Source: DASUFZ01 sp035541475
GTDB taxonomy: Bacteria; Myxococcota_A; UBA9160; SMWR01
Assembly (NCBI GenBank): GCA_035541475.1
Contig: DATKND010000054.1
Location: forward strand, 17,141 to 81,140
DNA: 64,000 nt
Direction: 5' to 3'
Shown here: positions 52,055 through 60,776 of the stretch, piece by piece
Position numbering within the stretch: the first letter of the stretch is position 1
Layout of the letters: each line of letters starts with the position of its first letter
Notes under the pieces: generated by a model
What the model saw: the letters and a program-made list of their open reading frames with translations, nothing else
Told to the model about the DNA's origin: nothing
Databases searched by the model: none
Position numbers and translations under genes: made by a program

Positions 52055-52755
52055 GGCAACGCTCCGGTGCCGAAGTCTTCACGCAAGATCATCCTCCGCA
52101 GCAGGGTGAGGAAGACGATCGTGTAGGTGACGAACACGCCCATGTTGATCCACCACGCGATCGTGCCGTTCCAGGCGAATGCGCCGTTCTTGAAGATCCA
52201 TGCGGGGGCCACGACCACCTCGGTGAGAGCGTTGCAGAGATTCAGGTAGCCGAACCACTTCGGGAAGACGCCGTTCTCGTCGAGCAGGACCGCGACCATC
52301 CAGACCAGCGACCCGATCAGGAACACGCCCATGGTTCCTTCGAACGACAGGAACGCGAAGTCGTAGATCCAGCTCATCAGCGCGGGATCGCGGTCGGGTC
52401 GCATCGCGCCGACCGTGCACGCGACGCCCATGATCAGCATGCCGGGAAGCGTGGCGAGGGCGTAGATCACGAGGTAGGAGTACGCGAACGCGCGGCTCAC
52501 CGACATACGCCGGATCGAGTAGGCGAGCGTGGCGTTCATGATCGCCGTCGCCCCGCCGACGATGAAGACGAAGGCGTACCCGTAGATCAGGCCGTGGCGC
52601 CGCTCGGCGAACCACTGCACGACCTGCGCAGGGGTGAGCGAAGGCTCCGGCGGAGGCTGGGTGCGCGTGACCACGAAGAACAGCAGGCCGTACACGTTGT
52701 AGAAGACGACGAGCGTCCACCAACCGATCCACAGCTCGCGCTTCCCGTCGTTCAT
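52051..52755 (-). CDS. Six-TM membrane protein, paralogue A, unknown family
   Basis: A 234-residue protein with six predicted membrane helices. The loop after the third helix reads RPDRDPALMSWIYDFAF, matched in the next protein as RPERDPQLTLLLNDFAW; the overall helix order is the same, so the two are paralogues. I do not recognise the family. Its start overlaps the stop of that gene (ATGA), and its end overlaps the CoxIII-like gene. Constant coupling suggests one membrane complex with the oxidase-like subunits. Confidence 0.7.
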   Translation of the reverse strand: MNDGKRELWIGWWTLVVFYNVYGLLFFVVTRTQPPPEPSLTPAQVVQWFAERRHGLIYGYAFVFIVGGATAIMNATLAYSIRRMSVSRAFAYSYLVIYALATLPGMLIMGVACTVGAMRPDRDPALMSWIYDFAFLSFEGTMGVFLIGSLVWMVAVLLDENGVFPKWFGYLNLCNALTEVVVAPAWIFKNGAFAWNGTIAWWINMGVFVTYTIVFLTLLRRMILREDFGTGALP

Positions 52756-53468
52756 GCCTCCACCGCGTCGCCTTCGGCCCTCTGGCGCGCGATCGCCCGA
52801 GCGAGCACGACGCCCATGACGGCGATCCAGACGCCGATCGCGACGTTTCGCACCCAGAACGTCAGCAGTCCGTCCCACGCGATCGGGCCCGTCATCGCCG
52901 CTCCGACGAACGCGGCGGGCATCAGCAGCGCGGCGACGACGAGATTGAAATGCGCGACCCAAGGCGGGAAGACCGGCCGTTCCTGGCGATCGAGATAGAT
53001 CGCGAGCGCGAGGATCACGCTCTGCGCGATCAGGAACCCGACCTGGCTGCTGAAGGTCACCCACGCGAAATCGTTGAGCAGAAGCGTCAGCTGCGGATCC
53101 CGCTCCGGCCGGAAGGCGGCGAGCAGCCAGAACAGGTCCGCCATCAGGAAGATCGTGGGGCCGCCGGCCGCGCACGCGATGAGGGCGTACGAGAAGATCG
53201 GCGTGCGGTGGGCCATCCGGCGGATCTGCAAGGCGATCAACGCGAGGATCGGAATCAGACCGACCCCGAACCAGTTGAACACGATCATGCCGTACCGGAT
53301 GCGCGGGAGATTCTCCGGGTCGCGATAGAAGGCGGCGACCTGTTCCGCCGACAGGGTCGGCGACATCGGATGGACGAAGCCGGGGAACACCAGAAAGGCG
53401 GAGATCCAGATCACTCCCAGCACCGGCAAGGTCCACAGGAGGAGCATCTCGCCGTCGGCGCGTCGCAT
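52752..53468 (-). CDS. Six-TM membrane protein, paralogue B, unknown family
   Basis: A 238-residue protein with six hydrophobic segments (LLLWTLPVLGVIWISAFLVF at the start). It shares the RP-acidic-RDP...DFA loop and an N-terminal loop with a PTLSAEQVAAFY / PSLTPAQVVQWF element with paralogue A. Little charge is embedded in the helices, and no clear haem- or metal-ligand set is visible, so a channel, anchor or assembly role is as likely as catalysis. It lies nine bases downstream of the TetR gene. Confidence 0.7.
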   Translation of the reverse strand: MRRADGEMLLLWTLPVLGVIWISAFLVFPGFVHPMSPTLSAEQVAAFYRDPENLPRIRYGMIVFNWFGVGLIPILALIALQIRRMAHRTPIFSYALIACAAGGPTIFLMADLFWLLAAFRPERDPQLTLLLNDFAWVTFSSQVGFLIAQSVILALAIYLDRQERPVFPPWVAHFNLVVAALLMPAAFVGAAMTGPIAWDGLLTFWVRNVAIGVWIAVMGVVLARAIARQRAEGDAVEA

Positions 53469-53477
53469 CGTTCTGTG

Positions 53478-54155
53478 TCAGCCGCGCAGGCCGTGCAGGC
53501 AGAACTCCCAGGCGTCGCCTGCCGTGACGGTCGCGCGAGGATTGTGCGCCAGGCGGTTCATCAGCCAGCCGTACATCACCGTCTGCTGGACGAAGAGCGC
53601 GGCGCGCCGCGTGTCCTCGACGCGGATCGCGCGCGCCGCGACCGCGGCGTCGAGCAGTTCGACCAACAGTCGCGAGATCGGCGCCATCACCGCGGCCAGG
53701 CGCTCGGGGTCCTGCACGGCGAGCTGGAGCGAGAACTCGGAGATCGGCAGGCGATTGTGCTTTCCGCGCTTCCGTCCCTTGCCGAGAGGCATGCACCACT
53801 CGTGAAGCCGGATCGTGAACGCGCGAAGCCGCTCGATCGGCTCGGACTCGGCATCGACCGCCTCGCGGATGTCCACGAGCGACTCGCGCGCGATCTCCTC
53901 GAGCAGGGCGAACAGCAGCTCGTCCTTGCCTTCGAAGTACTGGTAGAACCCTCGCAGTGACTGCTTCGAGCGCTCGACCACCTCCTGGATCGTGAACTCG
54001 GCCGTGCCCCGCTCGTCGATCAGCTCGAAGGCCGCGTCGAGGAGTCGTTGGACCCGCTGCTCCGCGCGCGAGCGCGCGGCGCTGAGGCTCTTCGAGACCG
54101 CGCGATGGCGCCAGCCCGAGCCGTGTCCGTCCTGCAGGTCGTCAGCCTTCGCCAC
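53478..54155 (-). CDS. TetR-family transcriptional regulator
   Basis: A 225-residue regulator. The N-terminal helix-turn-helix is FTIQEVVERSKQSLRGFYQYFEGKDELLFALLEEIA (~50-85), the standard TetR layout; the rest is an all-helical ligand and dimer domain. The GTG at 54155 lies 11 bases after the ALDH stop, so the gene is in the operon controlled by operator copy 2 and would regulate itself. A ligand derived from the catabolic pathway (an acyl-CoA, for example) is likely but unproven. It is the only regulator seen in the island. Confidence 0.9.
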   Translation of the reverse strand: MAKADDLQDGHGSGWRHRAVSKSLSAARSRAEQRVQRLLDAAFELIDERGTAEFTIQEVVERSKQSLRGFYQYFEGKDELLFALLEEIARESLVDIREAVDAESEPIERLRAFTIRLHEWCMPLGKGRKRGKHNRLPISEFSLQLAVQDPERLAAVMAPISRLLVELLDAAVAARAIRVEDTRRAALFVQQTVMYGWLMNRLAHNPRATVTAGDAWEFCLHGLRG

Positions 54156-54166
54156 GGCAGCCCTTG

Positions 54167-55627
54167 TTATGCATTCGTCGCCACGCGCGCGCCCGAGATC
54201 GACTTCGTGTCGACGTACGACTCGAGACCCTCGCGGCCGAGCTCGCGTCCGATGCCGCTCGCCTTGACGCCGCCGAAGGGGGCGACCGGGTCCATGCTGT
54301 ACGGCTGGTTGATGCCGAAGGAGCCCGAGCGCACGCGTTGCGCGACCGCGAGGCCGCGCTCGCCGTCGGCGGTCCACACGGAGCCCGAGAGCCCGTAGTC
54401 GGAGTCGTTCGCGATGCGGATCGCGTCGTCGTCGTCGCGATAGGGGATCACCGCCAGCACCGGTCCGAAGATCTCCTCCCGCGCGATCGTCATCCGATTG
54501 TCGGCGTCGGCGAACAAGGTCGGCCCGACGTACCAGCCCCGCTCGGCGCCCGAAGGCGGCTCGCTCCCGCCGACCACGAGGCGGGCGCCTTCGCGGCGAC
54601 CGCTTTCGATGTAGGAGCGGACCCGGTCCTGCTGTCGCCTCGAGACCAGCGGACCGATCTCGGTGGCCGGATCGGCCGGGTCTCCGATCACGAGTTCCTT
54701 CACCATCGACGCGAGCGCGTCGACGAACTCGCCGCGACGCGCCGCCGGCACGAGGACGCGGGTCTGCGCGACGCAGGCCTGACCGTTGTTCATCAGTCCG
54801 GCGACCTTCACGCCCTCCGCGACGGCGGCGGGATCGGCGTCGTCGAGCGCGATCGCGGCCGACTTGCCGCCGAGCTCGAGGGTCGCCTTCTTCAAGCTGG
54901 CGCCGCAGGCCGCTGCGATCCGGCGGCCGACGGCAGTCGAGCCGGTGAAGGAGACGCGGTCGACACCGGAATGGTTCACGAGCGCCTCGCCGACCTTCGC
55001 GCCGCCCGGCAGGATGCTGACGAGGCCATCGGGCAGCCCCGCCTCCTCGACGAGCTCCGCGAACGACAGCGCATCGAGCGGCGTCTCCGGCGCCGGCTTG
55101 ATCACGACCGCGCAGCCGGCGAGGAGCGCGGGGGCGAGCTTCCCGACGAGCAGGAAGAGCGGCAGGTTCCACGGGACGATCGCGGCGACGACGCCGCACG
55201 GCTCCCCGCGGACGAGCACGTCGCTCCCGAAGAAGCCGGAGCGCGTCTCTTCCCACGGAAACGCGGACGCGATCGCGGCGAACGCGTCGAGCAGCATCAT
55301 CGGCAGGGTCGCCTGCGAGAACTTCGAGAACGAGATCGGCGAGCCCATCTCGGCGGTGATCAGCTGCGCCATCTCGCGCCGGCGCGGGCGATAGAGCTCG
55401 GCGAGTCGGCGCACCGCCGCGATCCGCTCGGCGGGATCGAGCCGGGGCCACGGGCCTTCGTCGAATGCGCGCCGCGCCGCCGCGATGGCCCGGTCGACGT
55501 CCTCGGGTCCCGCCACGGCGACCCGGGCGATCGGCTGCTCGCTATGCGGCGAGACCACGGCGAGGTGCTCGTCGCGGCCCGGAGCCGTCCACCGCCCGCC
55601 GACGAAGAGTCGCTTGTGTTCCTCCAC
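54167..55627 (-). CDS. Aldehyde dehydrogenase
   Basis: A 486-residue NAD(P)-dependent ALDH. Catalytic residues: Glu in LELGGKSA (~255), Cys in NNGQACVAQTR (~289) and Asn in PWNLPLFLL. Also present are the FTGST nucleotide site and EEIFGPVLAVIPY. The GTG at 55627 gives the normal N-terminus (RLFVGGRWTAP); an ATG at 55672 would add 15 residues and overlap the operator. It heads an operon with the TetR gene and four membrane proteins. It probably oxidises an aldehyde made in the pathway to a carboxylate for CoA activation (inference). Confidence 0.93.
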   Translation of the reverse strand: MEEHKRLFVGGRWTAPGRDEHLAVVSPHSEQPIARVAVAGPEDVDRAIAAARRAFDEGPWPRLDPAERIAAVRRLAELYRPRRREMAQLITAEMGSPISFSKFSQATLPMMLLDAFAAIASAFPWEETRSGFFGSDVLVRGEPCGVVAAIVPWNLPLFLLVGKLAPALLAGCAVVIKPAPETPLDALSFAELVEEAGLPDGLVSILPGGAKVGEALVNHSGVDRVSFTGSTAVGRRIAAACGASLKKATLELGGKSAAIALDDADPAAVAEGVKVAGLMNNGQACVAQTRVLVPAARRGEFVDALASMVKELVIGDPADPATEIGPLVSRRQQDRVRSYIESGRREGARLVVGGSEPPSGAERGWYVGPTLFADADNRMTIAREEIFGPVLAVIPYRDDDDAIRIANDSDYGLSGSVWTADGERGLAVAQRVRSGSFGINQPYSMDPVAPFGGVKASGIGRELGREGLESYVDTKSISGARVATNA

Positions 55628-55659
55628 CGAGGCTCCGCTCCGCCCGCCCGCGATTCCGG

Positions 55660-55689
55660 TTGGAACCCCCATTCTCACCGAACGAGAAT
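55660..55689 (+). promoter_or_regulatory. Possible sigma-70 promoter of the LLM oxidoreductase gene
   Basis: TTGGAA (55660-55665) and GAGAAT (55684-55689), 18 bases apart, are the only boxes of this type before the ATG at 55764. The -10 element is formed by the right arm of operator copy 2, so a bound repressor would block it. Match to consensus is 4/6 for each box. Confidence 0.35.
55671..55689. promoter_or_regulatory. Palindromic operator, copy 2 (candidate TetR site)
   Basis: ATTCTC (55671-55676) and GAGAAT (55684-55689), a perfect 6-bp inverted repeat with a 7-base spacer, lies between the divergent ALDH/TetR operon and the LLM oxidoreductase. It is the best of the three copies and stands in front of the operon that includes the regulator, which suggests autoregulation. 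Confidence 0.65.
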
Positions 55690-55763
55690 CTGATTGCCAG
55701 CGCCGCGCGGCGCCGGTAGCGTCTGCGAGGCGCCGCCGCGGGCTCGGAGGCGGAGGAGACCCC

Positions 55764-56714
55764 ATGCGGATCGGCCTGATGATCGGCCCGGAGCGGGGAC
55801 GCTACCGCCAGAAGGTCTCGCAGCTCTGCGCCGACGCGAAGGCCGCCGAGCAGGACGGCTTCACCTCGCTCTGGGTGCCCCAGATCCCCGGAGACTTCGA
55901 CGCCTTCACGATGATCACCCTGCTCGGGCGCGAGACGCAGCGCATCGAGCTCGGCACCGCGGTGCTGCCGATCCAGACGCGGCACCCGATCGCCATGGCG
56001 CAGGAGGCGTCATCGAACCAGGCGGTGTGCGAGGGGCGCTTCACGCTCGGGCTCGGCGCATCGCATCACTGGGTCGTCGCGGACATGCTCGGGCTCCCGT
56101 ACGAGCGACCCGCTCACGCGATGCGCGCGTACCTCGAGGTCCTGAACGCGGCGCTCCGCGGTCCGGGCCGCGTCGACGTCGAGAACGACCTGCATCGCGT
56201 GCACACGCCGATCGATGTCGCGGACTATCCGGTTCCGGTCGTGCTCGCGGCGCTCGCGCCCGCGATGCTGCGCGTCGCCGGCGAGCTCGCGTCCGGGACG
56301 CTCCTGTGGATGGCCGACGAGCGCGCGGTGGGCGAGCACATCGTCCCGCGCATTTCGAAGGCGGCGGCCGATGCCGGCAGGCCAGCACCGCGGATCATCG
56401 CGGGCGTTCCGGTCGCGCTCTGCGCCAAGGACGAGGTGGACGCCGCGCGCGAGTGGGCGAATCACGTGCTCGGCCACGCCGAGTACTCGCCGAACTATCA
56501 ACGGCTCCTCGAGCGCGGCGACGCGACGGACGTGGGCGACCTCCTCGCCGCCGGCGACGAGTCGTCGATCGTGGAGCGCCTGCGCGCGTTCGAGGACGCG
56601 GGGACGACCGACCTCGCGGTTCGCGTCCTCGCGCTCGGCCGCGACCGCAAGGCGCGCATCGAGTCGCGCCGGCGGACGCTCGAATTCCTCGCGTCGCTCT
56701 GCCCCGAGCTCTGA
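55764..56714 (+). CDS. LLM-class (luciferase-like, possibly F420-dependent) oxidoreductase
   Basis: A 316-residue TIM-barrel protein: MRIGLMIGPERGRYRQKV, ADAKAAEQDGFTSLWVPQIPGDFDAFTMITLLGRET, then FTLGLGASHHWVVADMLGLPYERPAHAMRAYL and later VPVVLAALAPAMLRVAGELASGTLLWMA. This is the layout of TIGR03564-type F420-dependent oxidoreductases, which are common in actinobacteria and some deltaproteobacteria/Binatota; FMN use cannot be excluded. The ATG at 55764 has GGAGGAGA upstream. It converges on the reductase gene (8-bp gap) and is divergent from the ALDH operon. It may reduce or oxidise a ring ketone in the pathway. Confidence 0.9.
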   Translation: MRIGLMIGPERGRYRQKVSQLCADAKAAEQDGFTSLWVPQIPGDFDAFTMITLLGRETQRIELGTAVLPIQTRHPIAMAQEASSNQAVCEGRFTLGLGASHHWVVADMLGLPYERPAHAMRAYLEVLNAALRGPGRVDVENDLHRVHTPIDVADYPVPVVLAALAPAMLRVAGELASGTLLWMADERAVGEHIVPRISKAAADAGRPAPRIIAGVPVALCAKDEVDAAREWANHVLGHAEYSPNYQRLLERGDATDVGDLLAAGDESSIVERLRAFEDAGTTDLAVRVLALGRDRKARIESRRRTLEFLASLCPEL

Positions 56715-56722
56715 GCGGCAGC

Positions 56723-57736
56723 TCAGCGGTCGTAGTCGACCACCACCTCGCGGCTCAGCGGAATCGCCTGGCAGGTGAGCACCCAGCCCGCGGCGACCTC
56801 CTCGTCGGACAGCGCGTTGTTCACTCGCATCCGCGCCCGGCCTTCGTCGACGTGGGCCATGCAGGTCGCGCAGCTCCCCGATTCGCAGGAGAAGGGCGGA
56901 GCGAGGCCGGCGCGACGCGCCGTCTCGAGGATCGTGTCTCCCGGCTTGTACGCGATCCGGTGTCTGCGGCGGTCGATCCGCACCACGACGGACTCGGTGT
57001 TCGAGGGCTCGCCCGCGACTTCCTCGCCGGGCAGCTCGAAGCGCTCGATGAACAGCTGGCGCGGATCGACCCCACGGATCGCGAGGCCCGCTTCGACCAC
57101 CTCCATGTACGGACCCGGACCGCAGACGTAGAAGTCGGCGTACGCGCGGTCGCCGACGAGCGCCGCGCAGGCCGCGGCGTCGAGAAACGCACGCTCCGCG
57201 TCATCGAGGTGATGATGGATCGAGAGCCGTCCGCCGGACGCCTCGCGCAGGCGTTCGAGCTCGCGGGCGAACAGCACGCTGCGGGCGTCGCGGTTGGCGT
57301 ACACGAGCGCGATCTCGCGGCCGCTCGTCACGAGCGCGCTCTTGATCAGCGACAGGATCGGCGTGATCCCGCTGCCGCCGGCGAACGCGACCAGCGGCGC
57401 CTCGTTGGCGCGCAGGACGAATCGCCCCGACGGCGGCATCACGTCGATCGCGTCGCCCGCGAACAACGCATCGTTCATCCAGTTCGACATCTTCCCGCCG
57501 GAGACGCGCTTCACGGTCACGGCGAAGCGGTCGCCAGTGTCCGGCGAGCTCGACATCGAGTAGCAGCGAACGACGGGCTCCCCGTCGATGTGCGCGCGGA
57601 ACGCGCAGAACTGGCCGGCCGAGTAGCCGAACGTCCGGCCTAGCGCGGACGGGATCTCGAGCACGAACGACTTCGCGTCGTGCGTCTCGACGACGACCTC
57701 GGCCACCGCCAGCGAGTGGTACTCGGGCTCGCGCAT
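56723..57736 (-). CDS. Rieske oxygenase reductase, KshB/PaaE-like ferredoxin-NAD(P) reductase
   Basis: A 337-residue iron-sulfur flavoprotein. FAD domain with RCYSMSSSP (~57-65), NAD domain with AGGSGITPILSLIKSAL and VCGPGPYMEVV, and a C-terminal plant-type 2Fe-2S domain with Cys284, Cys289, Cys292 (CESGSCATC) and Cys322. The order FAD-NAD-2Fe2S is that of KshB, the reductase of 3-ketosteroid 9-alpha-hydroxylase, and of PaaE. It is the only electron-transfer protein of this type in the window, so it is the likely donor for both Rieske oxygenases. It is divergent from the acyl-CoA dehydrogenase operon across 43 bp carrying a third operator-like site. Confidence 0.94.
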   Translation of the reverse strand: MREPEYHSLAVAEVVVETHDAKSFVLEIPSALGRTFGYSAGQFCAFRAHIDGEPVVRCYSMSSSPDTGDRFAVTVKRVSGGKMSNWMNDALFAGDAIDVMPPSGRFVLRANEAPLVAFAGGSGITPILSLIKSALVTSGREIALVYANRDARSVLFARELERLREASGGRLSIHHHLDDAERAFLDAAACAALVGDRAYADFYVCGPGPYMEVVEAGLAIRGVDPRQLFIERFELPGEEVAGEPSNTESVVVRIDRRRHRIAYKPGDTILETARRAGLAPPFSCESGSCATCMAHVDEGRARMRVNNALSDEEVAAGWVLTCQAIPLSREVVVDYDR

Positions 57737-57747
57737 TCGGAACTATG

Positions 57748-57766
57748 ACTCTCCGAAAATGATAGT
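57748..57766. promoter_or_regulatory. Weaker operator-like palindrome, copy 3
   Basis: ACTCTC (57748-57753) and GATAGT (57761-57766) with a 7-base spacer. The arms are complementary at five of six positions and differ from copy 2 at one and two positions. It sits in the 43-bp space between the reductase and acyl-CoA dehydrogenase operons, where both promoters must be. Support is mainly positional. Confidence 0.4.
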
Positions 57767-57779
57767 ATGATTCTCCTCC

Positions 57780-58820
57780 ATGGACGTCCGCTACACGCCC
57801 GAGCAGGCCGAGCTGCGTCGCACGGCCCGGCGGCTCGCGCGCGAGCTCGGGCCGCGCACCGTCGCCGATCTCGACGACGACAAGCGAGCGCGGCGCCTCG
57901 CCGAGGCGGTCTGCGACGCCGGCTGGCTCGAGCTGCGCCACGACGGCGACGGCGGCCCGCTCGCGAGCGGCGTCGAGGCCGCGATCATCGCCGAAGCGCT
58001 CGGCGAGGCGGTCGCCGACGTCGCGTTCGCGGGCCCCGTGCTCGGCGCCGATCTCGCGCGCCGGGCGGGCGCGCGTCCGATCGAGGGTACAGGCGTCGCG
58101 TTCTCGCCGGAGCTCGTCGACATCGAGATGGTGTCGGGACCCGTGACGACGTCTGCGCTCTACGCCGTCGATGTCGCGCCGCTGGGCGCTCGTGCGGCGT
58201 TCGTGCTGGCGCCGGAAGGCGGCGGCTACCGGCTCGCGCGCGTGCCGGTCGATGGCGCGCGCGGCGGCGCCGATCTCACGCGCGCGGTCCGGGAGATCCC
58301 GGCCGGCGTCCGCCCCCTTCCCGTTCCCGATCAGTCCCGACTGCTCACGTCGGCGGATCTCGACGCCTGGAGGGCGCTCGGCCTCGCGCTGACCTGCGCC
58401 GATCTGGTCGGGATCATGCGCGGCGTGCTCGAGCTGACCGTCTCCTACGCGCGCGAGCGCAAGCAGTACGGCGTGCCGATCGGATCCTTCCAGGCTGTGC
58501 AGCACCTGCTCGCCGAGGCGCAGTGCCTGATGGAGGGCGCGTCGAGCATCGCGCTCCACCCGTCGTGGGGCGTCGACGACCTCGCCCCCGGCGATGCTCG
58601 CCACGCGGGGCGCGTGGCGAAGGTCTACTGCGCTCGCGCCGCGCGCACCGTCTGCGAGACCGCCGTGCAGGTCCACGGCGGGATGGGCAACACCTGGGAC
58701 TGTATCGTCCACGTGTACCTGCGCCGCGCGCTCCTCTCCTCGCGCTGGTTCGGCGACGACGGCGAGCATCTGCGCCAGCTGCAGCAAACGCGCCTCGCGG
58801 TGACGCATGGACTTTCGTGA
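57780..58820 (+). CDS. Acyl-CoA dehydrogenase, short subunit (heteromeric type)
   Basis: A 346-residue ACAD-fold protein. The C-terminal domain is clear (SYARERKQYGVPIGSFQAVQHLLAEAQCLMEGA; QVHGGMGNTWDCIVHVYLRRALLSSRWFG), but the N-terminal and middle domains are abbreviated, and the FAD-contact motif seen in its neighbour (SEPDAGSD) is missing. This resembles the smaller chain of alpha2-beta2 ACADs of steroid and cyclic-acid degradation (ChsE1/E2, FadE pairs). It overlaps the next ACAD by 14 bases. It probably forms a complex with it. The ATG is at 57780. Confidence 0.9.
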   Translation: MDVRYTPEQAELRRTARRLARELGPRTVADLDDDKRARRLAEAVCDAGWLELRHDGDGGPLASGVEAAIIAEALGEAVADVAFAGPVLGADLARRAGARPIEGTGVAFSPELVDIEMVSGPVTTSALYAVDVAPLGARAAFVLAPEGGGYRLARVPVDGARGGADLTRAVREIPAGVRPLPVPDQSRLLTSADLDAWRALGLALTCADLVGIMRGVLELTVSYARERKQYGVPIGSFQAVQHLLAEAQCLMEGASSIALHPSWGVDDLAPGDARHAGRVAKVYCARAARTVCETAVQVHGGMGNTWDCIVHVYLRRALLSSRWFGDDGEHLRQLQQTRLAVTHGLS

Positions 58821-59940
58821 CTCGCCGGCCGAGGCGGAGTTCCGCGCGCGCCTGCGCGCGTGGATCGCCGAGAACGATCCGGGTCTGCCGGTCTCGTCGA
58901 CGGACGACGAGTACTGGGCGCGGCAGGCGGAGTGGCATACCGCCCTCTACGACGCGGGCTTCTTCGGTCTCTCCTGGCCCTCGCGCTACGGCGGCCACGA
59001 CCTGCCGCCGGTCTTCGACGTGATCCTCGACGACGAGCTCGCCGCCGCCGGCGCGCCGCCGCGCCCGAGCCTCGGCTACCTCGTCCAGGGCATCGCGACG
59101 CATGGCAGTGACGCGGTCAAGGACCGCTTCCTGCCCGGGCTGATCAGCGGCCGCGAGCGCTGGTGCCAGGGCTTCAGCGAGCCCGACGCCGGATCCGACC
59201 TCGCGTCGCTGCGCACGACCGCGACCTGCGACGGCGACGAGTACGTGATCGACGGCCACAAGATCTGGACCAGCTACTCCGACGTCGCGGACTGGTGCTT
59301 CCTGCTCGCGCGCACCGATCCCAGCGTCCCGAAGCACCGCGGGCTCTCCGCCTTCGCAGTGCCGATGCGCCAGCGGGGGATCGAGCAGCGCCCGCTCCGG
59401 ATGATCAACGGCATCACCACGGAATTCGGCCAGGTGATCTTCGACGGCGCGCGCGTGGCCGCGGAGAACCGGATCGGCGAGCCCGGAGAAGGCTGGCGCA
59501 TCGCGATGACGATCGTCAGTCACGAGCGCGAGCCGGGCGAGATCGGCTACGTCGCGCGCTATGCGAAGATGGTGCGCGAGCTCGAGCAGGCGGTGCGCGA
59601 GGATCCGGGTGCGTTCCAGCCGGATCGGCGCGAGCAGGTCGCGTGGGCGTACGTGCAGTCGGAGATGCTGCGGCTGCACGTCTGCCGCAGGCTCTCCGAG
59701 CGCCTCGACGGCGTCGACCATGGTCCTGGCGGCTCGATCGACAAGCTCCTCATGACCTGGGTCGAGCAGAGCGTCGGGAGCGCGGCGCTGACCGTGTCCG
59801 GTTCGCGCGCGGCGACCGACGCCGAGGACCTCGCGCTGAAGATCTACCTCTACAGCCGCGCGCAGAGCGTGATGGGCGGAACGTCGCAGATCCAGAAGAA
59901 CATCATCGCGACGCGCATCCTCGGCCTGCCGACGGCCTGA
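58807..59940 (+). CDS. Acyl-CoA dehydrogenase, long subunit (FAD-binding)
   Basis: A 377-residue ACAD. FAD and substrate motifs are GFSEPDAGSDLASLRTTA and KIWTSYSDVADWCFLLARTD, and the C-terminus ends MGGTSQIQKNIIATRILGLP. The residue usually providing the base in the YEGTSEIQ motif is not kept here (VMGGTSQIQ), so the base may lie elsewhere, as in FadE subunits with a different active-site Glu. It forms a likely pair with the short ACAD. It would introduce an alpha,beta double bond in a CoA ester. Confidence 0.93.
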   Translation: MDFRDSPAEAEFRARLRAWIAENDPGLPVSSTDDEYWARQAEWHTALYDAGFFGLSWPSRYGGHDLPPVFDVILDDELAAAGAPPRPSLGYLVQGIATHGSDAVKDRFLPGLISGRERWCQGFSEPDAGSDLASLRTTATCDGDEYVIDGHKIWTSYSDVADWCFLLARTDPSVPKHRGLSAFAVPMRQRGIEQRPLRMINGITTEFGQVIFDGARVAAENRIGEPGEGWRIAMTIVSHEREPGEIGYVARYAKMVRELEQAVREDPGAFQPDRREQVAWAYVQSEMLRLHVCRRLSERLDGVDHGPGGSIDKLLMTWVEQSVGSAALTVSGSRAATDAEDLALKIYLYSRAQSVMGGTSQIQKNIIATRILGLPTA

Positions 59941-59969
59941 GCTCGGCCCCACACCGGAGAGGAGACCGA

Positions 59970-60746
59970 TTGGACTACTCGGCGCTTCCGCGCGCGATTC
60001 GCGTCGAGGTGGACGGCCCCGTGCGGATCGTGCGGCTCGCGCGCGCGGAGCAGCTGAACGCCGTCGACGAGGAGCTGCACCTCGCGCTGACGCGCGTCTT
60101 CCCGCTGCTCTCCGCCGACAGGGAGGCGCGCGTCGCCGTCATCACCGGAGAAGGTCGCGCCTTCTCGGCGGGCGGCGACATGGATCTCCTCGATCGCATG
60201 GCGAAGGACCGCGAGCTGCGGGGCGCCGTGGTCGCGGAGGGCCGCGAGCTCGTGCTGAACATGATCCGCTGCCGTGTCCCCGTCGTGGCCGCGGTCAACG
60301 GGCCGGCGGTCGGTCTCGGCTGCAGCGTGATCGCTCTCTCGGACGTCGTCTTCATGGCGGAGTCGGCGTATCTGGCGGATCCGCACGTGGCCGTCGGCCT
60401 CGTGGCCGCCGATGGCGGCCCGCTCACCTGGCCGCTCCACACGAGCCTGCTGCTCGCGAAGGAGTACGCCTTCACCGGCGATCGCATCCCGGCGGCGCGC
60501 GCCGCGCAGATCGGCCTCGCGAATCACGTCTGCGCGGACGGCGAGGTGTTCGCGTCGGCGCTCGCGGCCGCGCACCGCATCGCGAAGCTGCCGCGTCAGG
60601 CGGTGGAGGCGACGAAGCGGGTGCTCAACCTGCACGTGGAGCAGGCGGTGCTCGCCACCATCGACTTCGCGATGGCGGCGGAGACCGAGTCGTTCGACAC
60701 CGATGATCTCCGCAGCAACGTGGCGCGCTTCCTGAAGCGATCCTGA
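59970..60746 (+). CDS. Enoyl-CoA hydratase/isomerase-family protein
   Basis: A 258-residue crotonase. It has GEGRAFSAGGDMDLL (the oxyanion-hole region), VNGPAVGLGCSVIALSDVVFMAESAYLADPHVAVGLVAADGG, and the C-terminal helices (IAKLPRQAVEATKRVLNLHVEQAV). Of the two Glu of classical hydratases, the first is replaced by Ser (GCSV) and the second by Asp or absent, so it may be an isomerase or hydrolase. The start is a TTG at 59970 after GGAGAGGAGA; no ATG is available. It lies between the ACAD pair and the second 6-oxocamphor-hydrolase-like crotonase. Confidence 0.9.
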   Translation: MDYSALPRAIRVEVDGPVRIVRLARAEQLNAVDEELHLALTRVFPLLSADREARVAVITGEGRAFSAGGDMDLLDRMAKDRELRGAVVAEGRELVLNMIRCRVPVVAAVNGPAVGLGCSVIALSDVVFMAESAYLADPHVAVGLVAADGGPLTWPLHTSLLLAKEYAFTGDRIPAARAAQIGLANHVCADGEVFASALAAAHRIAKLPRQAVEATKRVLNLHVEQAVLATIDFAMAAETESFDTDDLRSNVARFLKRS

Positions 60747-60776
60747 GCGGCGGAGTCGTCGAGACAGGAGGACCCG

